From Lachnospiraceae bacterium (GTDB lineage Bacteria > Bacillota > Clostridia > Lachnospirales > Lachnospiraceae): a DNA stretch of 54,198 nucleotides. The first letter of the stretch is position 1; each line of letters begins with the position of its first letter. Below, in pieces: positions 1-8,924 of the stretch. The notes below the pieces were generated by a model. That model was given only the letters and a program-made list of their open reading frames with translations. It searched no databases and was not told the DNA's origin. Where the stretch lies: assembly GCA_024687745.1 (NCBI GenBank), contig JAILEM010000230.1, forward strand, positions 1-54,198, written 5' to 3'. The translations under genes and the position numbers were made by a program.

Positions 1-2940
1 GAGGCAAAGAAGCTCGAGGAGCAGAAGCAAGCCGAGGAAGAAGAGCTTGAGCGTCAGAGAATAGCCGCGGAAGAGGCAAAGAAGCTCGAAGATCAGAAAA
101 AAGCAGAAGAAGAGCAGAAGAGAATAGAGGAAGAGCAGAAAAAATATCAGGAAGAGCAGCAAAAGCTTCTTGATGAGCAGAAACGTAAAGAGTTAGAGGA
201 ACAGGAGAAGGCCAGACTTGAGGCATTAGAGAGGGAAGCAAAGGAGGCTGAAGAGGCAGCAAAGAAAAAGGCTGAGGAAGAGGCTGCCAAACAGGCTCAG
301 CAGCTTGCAGAGCAGGCAAAAAAGGATGCCGAGGAAGCCAAGAGATTAGCCGAAGAGGCAAAGAAGAAGGCCGAGGAAGAGAAGGCCAGGGATAAGAGCA
401 ATTATGCTATCAGTGTTTACAGGAACGGTAATAACTGTAATCTTATTGATTTCGGAACAGTAGCGGTTGGAACCGGAGGTTCCGCTACGGTTGAGGTTGC
501 AAACAACGGGTTCAGCGAGGTCGATCTGATCTATGGTATCAGCAATGCTACCTCAGGTAATGTTTTCTCTCTTACCTGCAAGGGAGATCCGCATCTGTAT
601 GCAGCCGGCGGACAGATGAGCTGTAATTTTACGGTAGGTGTCAATCCTTCAACTCCGGCGGGCAATTACAGTGCGAGAGTATATTTTGCCGACAGTACGG
701 ATCCTAACTGCAACCGCGGTGCATGGATAGAAATAAGGGTAAATGTTCTGGCACAGGAGTCTAAGGTTACATCCGTCAATGTTACGCCTTCAAAGGCTAA
801 CCTGGCAGTAGGAAATACTTACGAATTCTATTCGGATGTACGCGGTATCGGAGAGTTCAGCTCAAATGTGACATGGGGTGTTGCAAATAATACCTCTCCC
901 GATACAAGGATCACATCGGACGGTAAGCTTACGATAGCAAATAACGAGAGTGCGGGAAGCCTGACAGTAGTGGCGGCATCTGCCGAGGATCCTACAGTTA
1001 AAGGATTTTCGAGTATCACGCTTCAGAGAGGAAGCTTTAATGTAAGCGCGAGCGCCGATCCTTCAAACGGAGGTACTGTAAGCGGTTACGGTGCGGTAAA
1101 GCAGGGAGGGAGCATAACCCTTGTTGCGATACCCAACAGAAATTACTCATTTACAGGATGGTCAAGAGATGGAAAGACCGTATCGACCAACACAAACTAT
1201 ACCATAACCGATGTACAGGAAAATATAAGTGTTATCGCATCCTTCAGGAGAAATACGGTTTCTGTCGAGGCAAAGTCCAATGATGACAAGGCCGGAACCG
1301 TAGTGGGCGGTGGTGCGATAGCCTATGGCGGAAAAACAGTTTTGTCCGCAAAGGCAAACGATGGTTATATCTTCCTTGACTGGGTTGAGAATAATCAGGT
1401 GATAAGCAGGGATGCTTCTATTGAACTCAATGATCTTAAAAATGACCGTTACATAGTGGCTGAGTTTGCAAAGACCCAGCGTAACGTAAGCGTCTGTGCC
1501 AATCCTTCGGATGGAGGAACTGTTTCCGGAGGCGGTACATATGATGTCGGAAAAGGATTTAAGGTAACCGCTGCTCCGGCAGCAGGTTATTCATTCCAGG
1601 GCTGGACAATAAATAACCAGACCGTCAGCAGGGATCTTACTTATTCTGTGGATAAGATCTATGATGATTACTGCCTTACCGCAAACTTTATAAGAACAAG
1701 CATTCCGACCTATCTGATGTCTGCCGGAGTGGCAACTACAGGTGGTACCATATCTCCAAGCGGAATAAGTGTTGTAGCCCAGGGCTCAAATGTTACCTAT
1801 ACCATAACACCAAAGTCCGGGTTTGCGGTACTTGCCGTTGCGATAGACGGTATCAATTTAGGGCCCATGAACAGCTACACATTTAATAATATTCAGGGTG
1901 CCCATACTATAGCCGCAGCATTCTATCAGACAAATCAGGGAGCTGCAGTAGCCAAGGAATCAGGTCAGAAGGTACAGAACAAGAAGGTTCAGGAGATACC
2001 CAAAACCGAGGCAAATACAGCGACTACAGAGGCTACTGTGGATATAAAGGATGCAGCAGACGGATCTGCAGGAGATGAGTTTGTAGAGGAAATGGATCTT
2101 ACGGATGTTGTTATTCCTTATGAGGAGCCGGTTGTTACCCCGACCGTTGAGATAGTTTCAGGCCCCTTACAGAATCTCGGGATTACAAGGGATGAAGCAC
2201 AGACTATGGTTGCAAGCGGAAATACTATGGATATCCTCGATGCAGCTTTTGTAACGGGTTATCTTGACGCATATGCGGTCAATCAGTTAGAACCTGAAAG
2301 GGATGTTCCCGATTACCATCAGATGTCGACTGAAGAGCTTATGCAGTTAGCTTATGAAGATATCAATCCAAGCTTCTTAAATCTGGATAAGGTTGTTGCA
2401 ACGCTTTTAAGCCAGCAGGATGTCATGAGTATTGTGGATGGAAGCCAGAGTATATTCAATATTTCGGTATCAAAGAATGACAATGTCGATGCCACTACCA
2501 AAAAGGTCATGAGCAGTCTTGCAAATCAGAAGCCGTTACAGTACTTTGACGTATCGATGATGAAGGTCATGAACGGAACCTCAGAGAGGATAGATACACT
2601 TCCGGAGCCTATGCAGGTTGTTATAGAGGTTCCAAACGAGATCTATAAGTCCGGAAAGACCTATGATATCCTTCATCTTCATCAGGGAACGCTTTCGGTA
2701 CTTCCGGATCTTGATAATGATCCAAAGACCGTAACAGTAAGTGTTCCAAGCCTTTCATCCTTTGCGATAGCCGAAGAGCTTGGGACAAACAGGGATCTTG
2801 CGGTAAGATTTGCCGTAGGTGCCCTGATAGCCCTCGCGGTAGCACTGTTCTGCCTGGTCATCCTTCTGGTCAATCAGGTTAAATGGGCTAAAAACCGTAA
2901 GAGATCAGCGACCGGATCGGTTGATAAAACAAAGAAGTAA
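1..2940 (+). CDS. Surface protein with coiled coil, Ig-like and InlB-like repeats, C-terminal membrane anchor (5' truncated)
   Basis: The reading frame is open from the first base of the window, so the start codon lies upstream; 979 codons are visible. Codons 1-130 are a charged Glu/Lys/Ala/Gln coiled coil. Codons about 132-253 resemble an Ig-like domain, followed by a BIG2-like segment to about 340. Four repeats of about 75 residues (about 345-645) each carry a Gly-Gly-Thr-Val turn and a Phe-x-x-Trp core, as in divergent InlB B-repeats. After an acidic linker comes a globular region, then one hydrophobic helix (about 934-957) and a Lys/Arg-rich tail, consistent with a membrane anchor with a short cytoplasmic end. 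There is no LPXTG motif. It is probably an adhesin or envelope-spanning protein; its ligand cannot be read from sequence. An internal ATG at 616 would drop the coiled coil and half of the first Ig domain, so it is not the start. Confidence 0.8.
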   Translation, partial: EAKKLEEQKQAEEEELERQRIAAEEAKKLEDQKKAEEEQKRIEEEQKKYQEEQQKLLDEQKRKELEEQEKARLEALEREAKEAEEAAKKKAEEEAAKQAQQLAEQAKKDAEEAKRLAEEAKKKAEEEKARDKSNYAISVYRNGNNCNLIDFGTVAVGTGGSATVEVANNGFSEVDLIYGISNATSGNVFSLTCKGDPHLYAAGGQMSCNFTVGVNPSTPAGNYSARVYFADSTDPNCNRGAWIEIRVNVLAQESKVTSVNVTPSKANLAVGNTYEFYSDVRGIGEFSSNVTWGVANNTSPDTRITSDGKLTIANNESAGSLTVVAASAEDPTVKGFSSITLQRGSFNVSASADPSNGGTVSGYGAVKQGGSITLVAIPNRNYSFTGWSRDGKTVSTNTNYTITDVQENISVIASFRRNTVSVEAKSNDDKAGTVVGGGAIAYGGKTVLSAKANDGYIFLDWVENNQVISRDASIELNDLKNDRYIVAEFAKTQRNVSVCANPSDGGTVSGGGTYDVGKGFKVTAAPAAGYSFQGWTINNQTVSRDLTYSVDKIYDDYCLTANFIRTSIPTYLMSAGVATTGGTISPSGISVVAQGSNVTYTITPKSGFAVLAVAIDGINLGPMNSYTFNNIQGAHTIAAAFYQTNQGAAVAKESGQKVQNKKVQEIPKTEANTATTEATVDIKDAADGSAGDEFVEEMDLTDVVIPYEEPVVTPTVEIVSGPLQNLGITRDEAQTMVASGNTMDILDAAFVTGYLDAYAVNQLEPERDVPDYHQMSTEELMQLAYEDINPSFLNLDKVVATLLSQQDVMSIVDGSQSIFNISVSKNDNVDATTKKVMSSLANQKPLQYFDVSMMKVMNGTSERIDTLPEPMQVVIEVPNEIYKSGKTYDILHLHQGTLSVLPDLDNDPKTVTVSVPSLSSFAIAEELGTNRDLAVRFAVGALIALAVALFCLVILLVNQVKWAKNRKRSATGSVDKTKK

Positions 2941-2971
2941 GACAGGATAAAAATATGAGTTAAATAAAAAC

Positions 2972-3003
2972 GGGGAGCTTATCGTTGATAAGCTCCCTTT
3001 GCT
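2972..3003. terminator. Bidirectional rho-independent terminator
   Basis: A perfect 11-bp stem (2973-2983 with 2987-2997) and a 3-nt loop sit between the convergent surface-protein gene and the glutathione peroxidase gene. A short T-rich tract follows on the plus strand. On the minus strand the stem runs straight into a GTTTTTATTT tract, so termination is likely strongest for the peroxidase transcript. Confidence 0.8.
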
Positions 3004-3053
3004 TTATATAAAACGGATAGAAGATCCTGTATCCTGTCAGCCTTATGAAAGGA

Positions 3054-3596
3054 TCATATCAGAGAAGCGACGCATTTCTCCAATTCATTCATACTGACAG
3101 TCGGTTCGAATCTTGCAACCACACTGCCGTCCCTGTCTACGACAAACTTTGTAAAGTTCCATTTGATATCCGGATTATTCTTATAGTTCTTATCGATCTT
3201 TTTGAGCATTACCCCCATTGCCAGGGCGGCAGGTCCCTTTCCGAATCCGTCAAAGCCCTTCTGCTCCTTGAGATAACCGTATAATGGCAGGGCATTTTCA
3301 CCGTTTACATCGGATTTCTTCATCTGGGGGAACTGTGTATTGTATTTAAGGGTACAGAACTCATGGATCTCCTCATCACTTCCGGGAGTCTGTCCGGCAA
3401 ACTGATTACAGGGGATGTCGATAATTTCAAGTCCTTTATCATGGTATTGCTCGTACATTTTCTCCAATGGCTCATAGTGTGGGGTAAAGCCGCAGCCTGT
3501 TGCGGTATTTACTATCACCATTACCTTTCCTTCATAGTCCTTCAGGGATTTCTGTGTTCCGTCCGTCATCGGAACCGAATAATCATAAATGTTCAT
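3054..3596 (-). CDS. Glutathione peroxidase family protein (2-Cys, probably thioredoxin-dependent)
   Basis: This 180-aa protein has the full GPx fold signature. The peroxidatic cysteine is Cys35 in ATGCGFT, where vertebrate enzymes have selenocysteine. Gln69 after the CNQF motif and Trp146-Asn147 in WNFTKF complete the catalytic tetrad. Cys81 in the FCTL segment lines up with the resolving cysteine of yeast Gpx3, so the enzyme probably forms an intramolecular disulfide reduced by thioredoxin rather than glutathione. It would detoxify H2O2 and organic peroxides in the cytoplasm of an oxygen-sensitive cell. An AGAAAGGAG ribosome site precedes the ATG. The gene is monocistronic, has its own strong promoter, and ends at a shared terminator. 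Confidence 0.93.
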   Translation of the reverse strand: MNIYDYSVPMTDGTQKSLKDYEGKVMVIVNTATGCGFTPHYEPLEKMYEQYHDKGLEIIDIPCNQFAGQTPGSDEEIHEFCTLKYNTQFPQMKKSDVNGENALPLYGYLKEQKGFDGFGKGPAALAMGVMLKKIDKNYKNNPDIKWNFTKFVVDRDGSVVARFEPTVSMNELEKCVASLI

Positions 3597-3693
3597 ATGC
3601 GATACTCCTTTCTGTCCGGAAAATGCCGGTATTCAGATCATGGTCTTTATATGTTTTGACCATCCACTAAAATTTTACAAAATTAAATCTAAT

Positions 3694-3724
3694 ACAATTA
3701 TATTTGATGAAATATAATTGTCAA
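3694..3724 (-). promoter_or_regulatory. Promoter of the glutathione peroxidase gene overlapped by a 28-bp palindrome
   Basis: On the minus strand, TTGACA (3719-3724) and TATAAT (3697-3702) are both perfect sigma-A hexamers, separated by 16 bp. The arms ACAATTATATTT (3694-3705) and AAATATAATTGT (3710-3721) form a perfect inverted repeat around a 4-bp centre that covers the whole core promoter. Such AT-rich palindromes suit a Fur/PerR-type repressor, which would fit a peroxide-responsive gene. The regulator is inferred. Confidence 0.7.
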
Positions 3725-3766
3725 GTTTTTTTTAAGAAACATGTATATATTTCTTTTTTGGGAGTC

Positions 3767-3795
3767 TTCACAACAGAACACTGAAAGCATATAAT
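3767..3795 (+). promoter_or_regulatory. Sigma-A promoter for the downstream GNAT gene
   Basis: TTCACA (3767-3772), 17 bp of spacer and a perfect TATAAT (3790-3795) lie about 55 bp before the start codon at 3850. This is a good match to the vegetative consensus (5/6 and 6/6). Confidence 0.6.
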
Positions 3796-3849
3796 TAGCT
3801 ATGGCTTATGAAGAACAGATATCGTGTCTAAGGAAAAAGGCAGGTTTAC

Positions 3850-4815
3850 ATGATCAGAATAATAAAATACCGGGAAGAATATTACCGGGAATTGTTAAAA
3901 ACCGATAAGGCTGTTGTCACAGAGATCACTTACAATAAGGATGTTATAAAAGACAGCGTGATCATCGCTCTCACAGAGAATGAAGGAAGAGGAAATGAGG
4001 GTGAAAGAAAAGAAAATGTCTTATCGGGGATAGGATATATCCTAAAGGGGAGCAGCGCTTATGCCGATAATTCATATACCGGAAAGCGTTTTCTCCACGC
4101 GGTTTTTAAAGGGTACGGAAAGGATGAAGCAGAGATTTCCGAGCTGTTACTCGATAAACTTATATCCATCTACAGAGAAGACTATAGGGATCATACACTG
4201 CGTCTCTGGTGCAGGGCAAGGAATACCGCATATCTGGACTTCCTTGTATATAAGGGGTTTTATGTTGACAATACGATGCTGATAATGGAATTTGACCTAA
4301 AGGGGGAGATAAATGACACAGATAAGGGTCATGGAGAGAATTATCCGGATCATGTAAACTTAAGCACCTGTATAGTAAAGTATGATAAGGATCTGCCAAT
4401 AGATAAGTATATTGAGGCAAACGCAGATGCCTTTGGGATCCCTGACAGCAGATACGATATCATGTACAGGATAGGATATTGCGGAGCAGGTGTATATACT
4501 GTCTATGATGCACAGGAGTATGCGGACAAAAGGGAAGAAGCTAAGATCATAGCCGCCGTTACGGTATGGTCTCTTTCTGCAGATGACAGTATCCGTATAT
4601 ATGCGACGGAGAATGTTTTTTGCAGGAGCAGCTGCAGGAGAAGAGGAATAATGAGAAGTCTTCTTTCGCATGTGTTAAAGGAGCTTAAAAAAAGCGGGAA
4701 GGATATCGCATCCCTGAATGTGTACGGAGATAACAAAGGAGCCCTTTTTCTCTACCTTGATATCGGATATGAGGTAAAGGATGTTCTTCTGGAACTTCAT
4801 TTATTTCAGGAATAA
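3850..4815 (+). CDS. GNAT family N-acetyltransferase (tandem-GNAT size)
   Basis: At 321 aa this is about twice the size of one GNAT domain. The C-terminal half is recognisable: an acetyl-CoA pyrophosphate-binding motif (CRRRGI followed by a helix), then NKGALFLYLDIGYE, the usual beta6/beta7 ending. The N-terminal half has a weaker version (DHTLRLWCRARNTAYLDFLVYKGF) and may be a degenerate GNAT domain. The acceptor substrate cannot be predicted. It is flanked by unrelated genes and appears monocistronic, with its own promoter at 3767-3795. The start is the ATG after AGGAAAAAGGCAGG. Confidence 0.75.
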   Translation: MIRIIKYREEYYRELLKTDKAVVTEITYNKDVIKDSVIIALTENEGRGNEGERKENVLSGIGYILKGSSAYADNSYTGKRFLHAVFKGYGKDEAEISELLLDKLISIYREDYRDHTLRLWCRARNTAYLDFLVYKGFYVDNTMLIMEFDLKGEINDTDKGHGENYPDHVNLSTCIVKYDKDLPIDKYIEANADAFGIPDSRYDIMYRIGYCGAGVYTVYDAQEYADKREEAKIIAAVTVWSLSADDSIRIYATENVFCRSSCRRRGIMRSLLSHVLKELKKSGKDIASLNVYGDNKGALFLYLDIGYEVKDVLLELHLFQE

Positions 4816-4979
4816 CCCGGAATGGATAAATTTATTGTCAGGATGATGTTTTGATGTGAAAAAATGCGATATTTTATGCTATACTTATTATGATTGTGAT
4901 TATATGGGAAAATAAGCCCTTTTAACGGTCTTAATATGAAAAGGCCGTATAGATCAGGAAATTTTATTGTGAGGGTGTA

Positions 4980-7625
4980 ATGGATAAAAGGTCAGGAAGT
5001 AAGTCGGGGAGCGGTTCAGGCATGAACAGTTATCCCCGTAAAAATATAGATTATAACAGACTCCAAAATTTCAGAAAGCTGGATGAGGATAAGAAGGCAC
5101 AGGTTATCAGACAGGCCGAAAATGCCAGGATCCTTGAAGAACTCAGGAGAAAAGAGAGGGAAGAGAGGACCTGGGAGGAATATAAGAGGATAAACGGATA
5201 TAACGATCAGACAGGTGAAAAAACCGATGATCCGCAGCTTGATATTATCGGTGTGAGCAGACAGGGTGATGAACCAAAAGCAGATAACGGGGTAAATGGA
5301 CGAGTAAGAAAAGGGAAACCCTATAATGAAGATAAAACGATAAAAGCTATCGAGGAGAAAGCCTTAAGACAGCAGAAAGCCAAAGAGGAAGCCTTAAAGC
5401 AGCAGAGAATGAGAGAAGAGGCACTGATGCAGCAGAGAATGAGAGAAGAAGCTATGTTGCAGCAGAGAGCCAGGGAGGAAGCCTTAAGACAGCAGAGAGT
5501 GAGAGAGGAGGCCCTAAGGCAGCAGAAAGCCAAAGAAGAAGATGATTTAAGGCAGCAGAGAGCTGTGGAGGAAGCCCTCAGACAGCAGAGGGCCAGGGAG
5601 GAAGCAGCACAGCAGCAGAGGGCCAGAGAAGAAGCAGCACAGCAGCAGAGGGCCAATGAAGAGGCATTAAGGCGGCAGGGAGCCCAAAATGAGCCGGAGA
5701 GAGTCGGAAAAGCTACAGAGGATGCTTTTGGAACTGAAAAGAAAGACGGAGAAATAAAAACCAAAAAAGCTATAGCGGAGGGGATAAAGGCCAGATTTAA
5801 TTTTCAGAAGAAAAAAGAAGAACCTGAAAATAAAGCTGAAAACAAGTCCGAAAAAACAACTGATAATAAATCCGGCAATAAGGATGAGAAAAAGGATATC
5901 TTTAATGAGGTAACTCCGGGAAGAAAGGGAAGGATCAGTAACGGGATCCTGATCGATAAACCTGATCCTTATTCTGTTGAAGAGGATAAAACAGAGAAGG
6001 AGCAGAAACCGGATATTAAAGAGGTATATCCGGACAACAATACGAATACGGATGATGATATCGTAATCCTTGATGTCAATGATAAGACGGATACCTCCGT
6101 AAGGATCCCCGGAGTATCACCGGTTGTTTTAAAGTGGGCAGCTGTTATCATCGCGGTTCTTTTGCTGATAGTATATATAGCAGGAGCGATATTTTTCAAT
6201 GTAAGGTACTTTCCAAAGACCACAGTGAACGGAATAGATAGCGGGATGTCTTCGGCTTCCGATACTGAGGAGGCGATAAAGGAGAAGATAAATGGTTACA
6301 CTCTTACCGTTGTCGGACGTGACGGGGTGACGGGAGAGCTTGGTTCTTCGGATATTTCCCTTGGTACGAGGTTCAACGGGGAGGTTGAAAAGAGCATAAA
6401 GGACCAGAAAGCCTTAAAATGGCCCGCAGAGGTTTTTAAGGAACATGATATCCTGATGGATGAAGTAACATATTATTCGGCGGGTGGACTTGCCCAGGCA
6501 GTAAGGAAAATGGCCTTTTTTGACAAGGAGAACATTAAAGAGCCTGTTAATGCATATCTCAGTGACGTGACAGACGAGGGCTATAAGGTCATACCGGAGG
6601 ATAACGGCTCCGTTCCCATAGAGGAAGCCATAATAATGTATGTCTCAGAGGCTGTGGATACACTTGAGCCGGATGTTAACATTGATAATGACAGCTGCTA
6701 TAAAAATGCCGAGATAACAAGCTCTGACCCGGAGCTTAATACCATGGCGGATAATCTTAACCGGTACTGTTCGGCAAAGATCACTTATGTGTTCGGAGAT
6801 AAAAAAGAGGTTCTCGACCCTCAAAAGATCAGTGAATGGGTGAGTGTAGAGGATACGGAGGTAACACTTGACGAATCAAAGGTTGCCGAATATGTGAAGA
6901 GCTTTGCAAGGAAATATGATACCTTCGGACAGCCTCATAAGTTTAAGACACACAGCGGTGAGGAGATAACCGTAACACAGGGTGCTTACGGATGGTGGCT
7001 CGACCGGCCGGCAGAAACAGAGGAGCTTTTGGAGAATATCAGATCCGGCTTCAGGGGTGAGAGGTCACCGGTATTTAAAGAGGTCGGTATGGTGTACGGA
7101 GAAAATGATTACGGAGACAATTATGTTGAAGCCGATCTTTCAAGCCAGCATCTCTGGGTATATAAGGACGGTAAGGTTGCCACGGAATCCGATTTTGTTT
7201 CGGGTAATATAACAAAGGGTAACGGAACCCATGTCGGGATATACGGTATAACCTATAAGGAGAGGGATGCTACCTTAAGCGGAGCTTCTTATTCCTCAAA
7301 TGTTTCCTACTGGATGCCCTTTAACGGAAATGAGGGAATGCACGATGCACCGTGGAGAAGTGCCTTTGGTGGGGAAATATATGTTACTAACGGTTCACAC
7401 GGCTGTATAAATCTACCGCCTTCCAATGCGGCCAAGATATTTGATCTTGTTGAAGAGGGTGAACCGATCATAATATATGGCGGAAAGACCTATACACCTC
7501 CCGCACAGAAGAAAACAGAGGAATTAACACCGGAGGAACAGCTTGCTCTTCTCATAGAGTCGGGACTTATAGCTCCCGACGGAACGATACCTGTTCCCGT
7601 CGACAATGTCGAGAATCAGGAATGA
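4980..7625 (+). CDS. Membrane-anchored L,D-transpeptidase (YkuD) with long cytoplasmic coiled coil
   Basis: This 881-aa protein has a hydrophilic N-terminus with about eleven 10-residue coiled-coil repeats (residues 129-239), a Lys/Glu-rich linker, one transmembrane helix (about 383-406), a region resembling the PG_binding_4 domain, and a C-terminal YkuD domain (about 715-840). The catalytic motif is SHGCINLPPSNA, with His807 and Cys809. YkuD enzymes make 3-3 (mDAP-mDAP) peptidoglycan cross-links outside the membrane. There is no signal peptide, so a type II topology is expected: about 380 residues in the cytoplasm and the catalytic domain outside. The long repetitive cytoplasmic arm is unusual and could position the enzyme or bind a partner. 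The SPFH membrane-organising protein 50 bp downstream could be functionally linked. Confidence 0.88.
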   Translation: MDKRSGSKSGSGSGMNSYPRKNIDYNRLQNFRKLDEDKKAQVIRQAENARILEELRRKEREERTWEEYKRINGYNDQTGEKTDDPQLDIIGVSRQGDEPKADNGVNGRVRKGKPYNEDKTIKAIEEKALRQQKAKEEALKQQRMREEALMQQRMREEAMLQQRAREEALRQQRVREEALRQQKAKEEDDLRQQRAVEEALRQQRAREEAAQQQRAREEAAQQQRANEEALRRQGAQNEPERVGKATEDAFGTEKKDGEIKTKKAIAEGIKARFNFQKKKEEPENKAENKSEKTTDNKSGNKDEKKDIFNEVTPGRKGRISNGILIDKPDPYSVEEDKTEKEQKPDIKEVYPDNNTNTDDDIVILDVNDKTDTSVRIPGVSPVVLKWAAVIIAVLLLIVYIAGAIFFNVRYFPKTTVNGIDSGMSSASDTEEAIKEKINGYTLTVVGRDGVTGELGSSDISLGTRFNGEVEKSIKDQKALKWPAEVFKEHDILMDEVTYYSAGGLAQAVRKMAFFDKENIKEPVNAYLSDVTDEGYKVIPEDNGSVPIEEAIIMYVSEAVDTLEPDVNIDNDSCYKNAEITSSDPELNTMADNLNRYCSAKITYVFGDKKEVLDPQKISEWVSVEDTEVTLDESKVAEYVKSFARKYDTFGQPHKFKTHSGEEITVTQGAYGWWLDRPAETEELLENIRSGFRGERSPVFKEVGMVYGENDYGDNYVEADLSSQHLWVYKDGKVATESDFVSGNITKGNGTHVGIYGITYKERDATLSGASYSSNVSYWMPFNGNEGMHDAPWRSAFGGEIYVTNGSHGCINLPPSNAAKIFDLVEEGEPIIIYGGKTYTPPAQKKTEELTPEEQLALLIESGLIAPDGTIPVPVDNVENQE
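5364..5696 (+). repeat. In-frame 30-bp coiled-coil repeats in the L,D-transpeptidase gene
   Basis: About eleven tandem copies of a 10-residue unit, consensus L-R-Q-Q-R-A-R-E-E-A, run through residues 129-239. One extra residue (EEDD) breaks the period once. Codon choice differs between copies, so the array is not freshly duplicated, although the two adjacent AQQQRA(R/N)EEA copies are almost identical. Confidence 0.9.
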
Positions 7626-7675
7626 TAAGATAGGTAAAAGAGTAAAAATATATTTTAAAACGAAAGGGGACAAAA

Positions 7676-8563
7676 ATGGGATACGTATTTTTTATTTTCA
7701 TCATCTTTATCGTAATACTTCTTTTCAGATGTATCTGCATAGTACCTCAGGCAAATGCCTGGATAGTTGAGTTTCTTGGAAAATACTATGGAACCTGGAC
7801 GGCAGGGATACATTTTAAGATCCCGTTCTTTTACAGGGTGGTAAAGAAGGTTTCGTTAAAGGAACAGGTTGCCGACTTTGAACCCCAGCCTGTCATCACT
7901 AAGGATAACGCCACAATGATGGTCGACTCGGTTGTGTTCTTCCAGGTTTTTGATGCCAGACTTTTCACCTACGGTGTTGAAAGACCCATCGCAGCCATAG
8001 AAAACCTTTCGGCTACAACATTAAGAAATATCATAGGTTCGATGACCATAGATGAGACTCTTACCTCAAGAGACAGCATAAACGGACAGATAACAACGAT
8101 CCTTGACCAGGCGACCGATAAATGGGGGATCAAGGTTTCGAGGGTAGAGGTAAAGAATATCCAGCCGCCCCGCTCGATCCAGGATGCGATGGAAAAGCAG
8201 ATGAGGGCAGAGAGAGAAAAGAGAGAGGCAATACTTACCGCCGAAGGAAAGAAGCAGTCTGCCATTACTCTTGCCGAAGGTGAAAAACAGGCTGCCATAC
8301 TGAGGGCAGAGGCAGTAAAGGAACAGACGATAAGAGAGGCAGAGGGTGAAGCAGAAGCCCTTCTGGCAGTACAGAGAGCAAGGGCAGAAGCGATAAGACT
8401 CATCAATGAAGCCAATCCTTCTGCGGAGTATCTTAAGCTCAAGTCCTTTGAAACAGCTGAAAATATGGCTAACGGCCAGGCTACCAAGATAATCGTTCCG
8501 TCTGATATCGCCAATCTGGCCGGAACACTTACGGCTATTTCCGAAACGGTTAAGAAGGATTGA
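7676..8563 (+). CDS. SPFH/Band 7 (stomatin-prohibitin) membrane protein
   Basis: This 295-aa protein has an N-terminal hydrophobic helix (about residues 2-20), a Band 7 core beginning at VPQANAWIVEFLGKYYGTW, and a long Ala/Glu-rich helix with repeated AEGEK/AEAVKEQ motifs. This matches the stomatin/QmcA subgroup. Such proteins form ring oligomers in membrane microdomains and often bind membrane proteases. No NfeD-type partner is present; instead a small hydrophilic gene follows at once. The start follows AAAGGGGACAAAA. Role by homology is membrane organisation; the client is unknown. Confidence 0.9.
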   Translation: MGYVFFIFIIFIVILLFRCICIVPQANAWIVEFLGKYYGTWTAGIHFKIPFFYRVVKKVSLKEQVADFEPQPVITKDNATMMVDSVVFFQVFDARLFTYGVERPIAAIENLSATTLRNIIGSMTIDETLTSRDSINGQITTILDQATDKWGIKVSRVEVKNIQPPRSIQDAMEKQMRAEREKREAILTAEGKKQSAITLAEGEKQAAILRAEAVKEQTIREAEGEAEALLAVQRARAEAIRLINEANPSAEYLKLKSFETAENMANGQATKIIVPSDIANLAGTLTAISETVKKD

Positions 8564-8568
8564 TCTTT

Positions 8569-8886
8569 ATGAAGGATGATAAAAGCAATGACTGGATGGC
8601 TATGCAGCTTTGGGAGGAGGAAAAGGCTTTCCGCAGGGTTGCAAAGATGTTCGGTATAAGATATGTTCCAAAATATGATGAGCAGAACAGGCCCGGTTCC
8701 GGAAAGATAAGCTCCGGAGGACATAAGGATTCGTATTCAAAGAAGCTTTTGAAACAGTGGAGGGAAAACAGTGATGCAAATGCACTGAGACAGGAGCATC
8801 AGGATAACTGTGACGCAAAAAAGATCCGGGATGAGCACAGTCAGAGCTGTGATGCGGAAATGATCGACAGAGCCACGGGACAATAA
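8569..8886 (+). CDS. Small hydrophilic protein with C-terminal 13-residue CDA repeats, unknown function
   Basis: This 105-aa protein is not from a family I can name. I place the start at the ATG at 8569, 10 nt after AAGAAGG; an in-frame TTG at 8560 would overlap the previous stop. The N-terminal half is basic and aromatic. The C-terminal third has three imperfect 13-residue units, roughly N/S-C/S-D-A-x-x-I/L-R-x-E-H-x-x, at residues about 65-103. The regularly spaced Cys, Asp and His could bind metal, but this is speculation. Close coupling to the SPFH gene suggests co-expression and possibly a physical partnership. Confidence 0.6.
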   Translation: MKDDKSNDWMAMQLWEEEKAFRRVAKMFGIRYVPKYDEQNRPGSGKISSGGHKDSYSKKLLKQWRENSDANALRQEHQDNCDAKKIRDEHSQSCDAEMIDRATGQ

Positions 8887-8924
8887 AGTTTTTATAAGAA
8901 AAAGTATAAACGGGGTTACATTTA

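Noticed and set aside
5321-5764. Minus-strand ORF of 147 codons rich in Ser, Leu and Cys
   Set aside because: It is the antisense reading of the coiled-coil repeat in the L,D-transpeptidase gene; its repetitive composition follows from that and it has no ribosome site.
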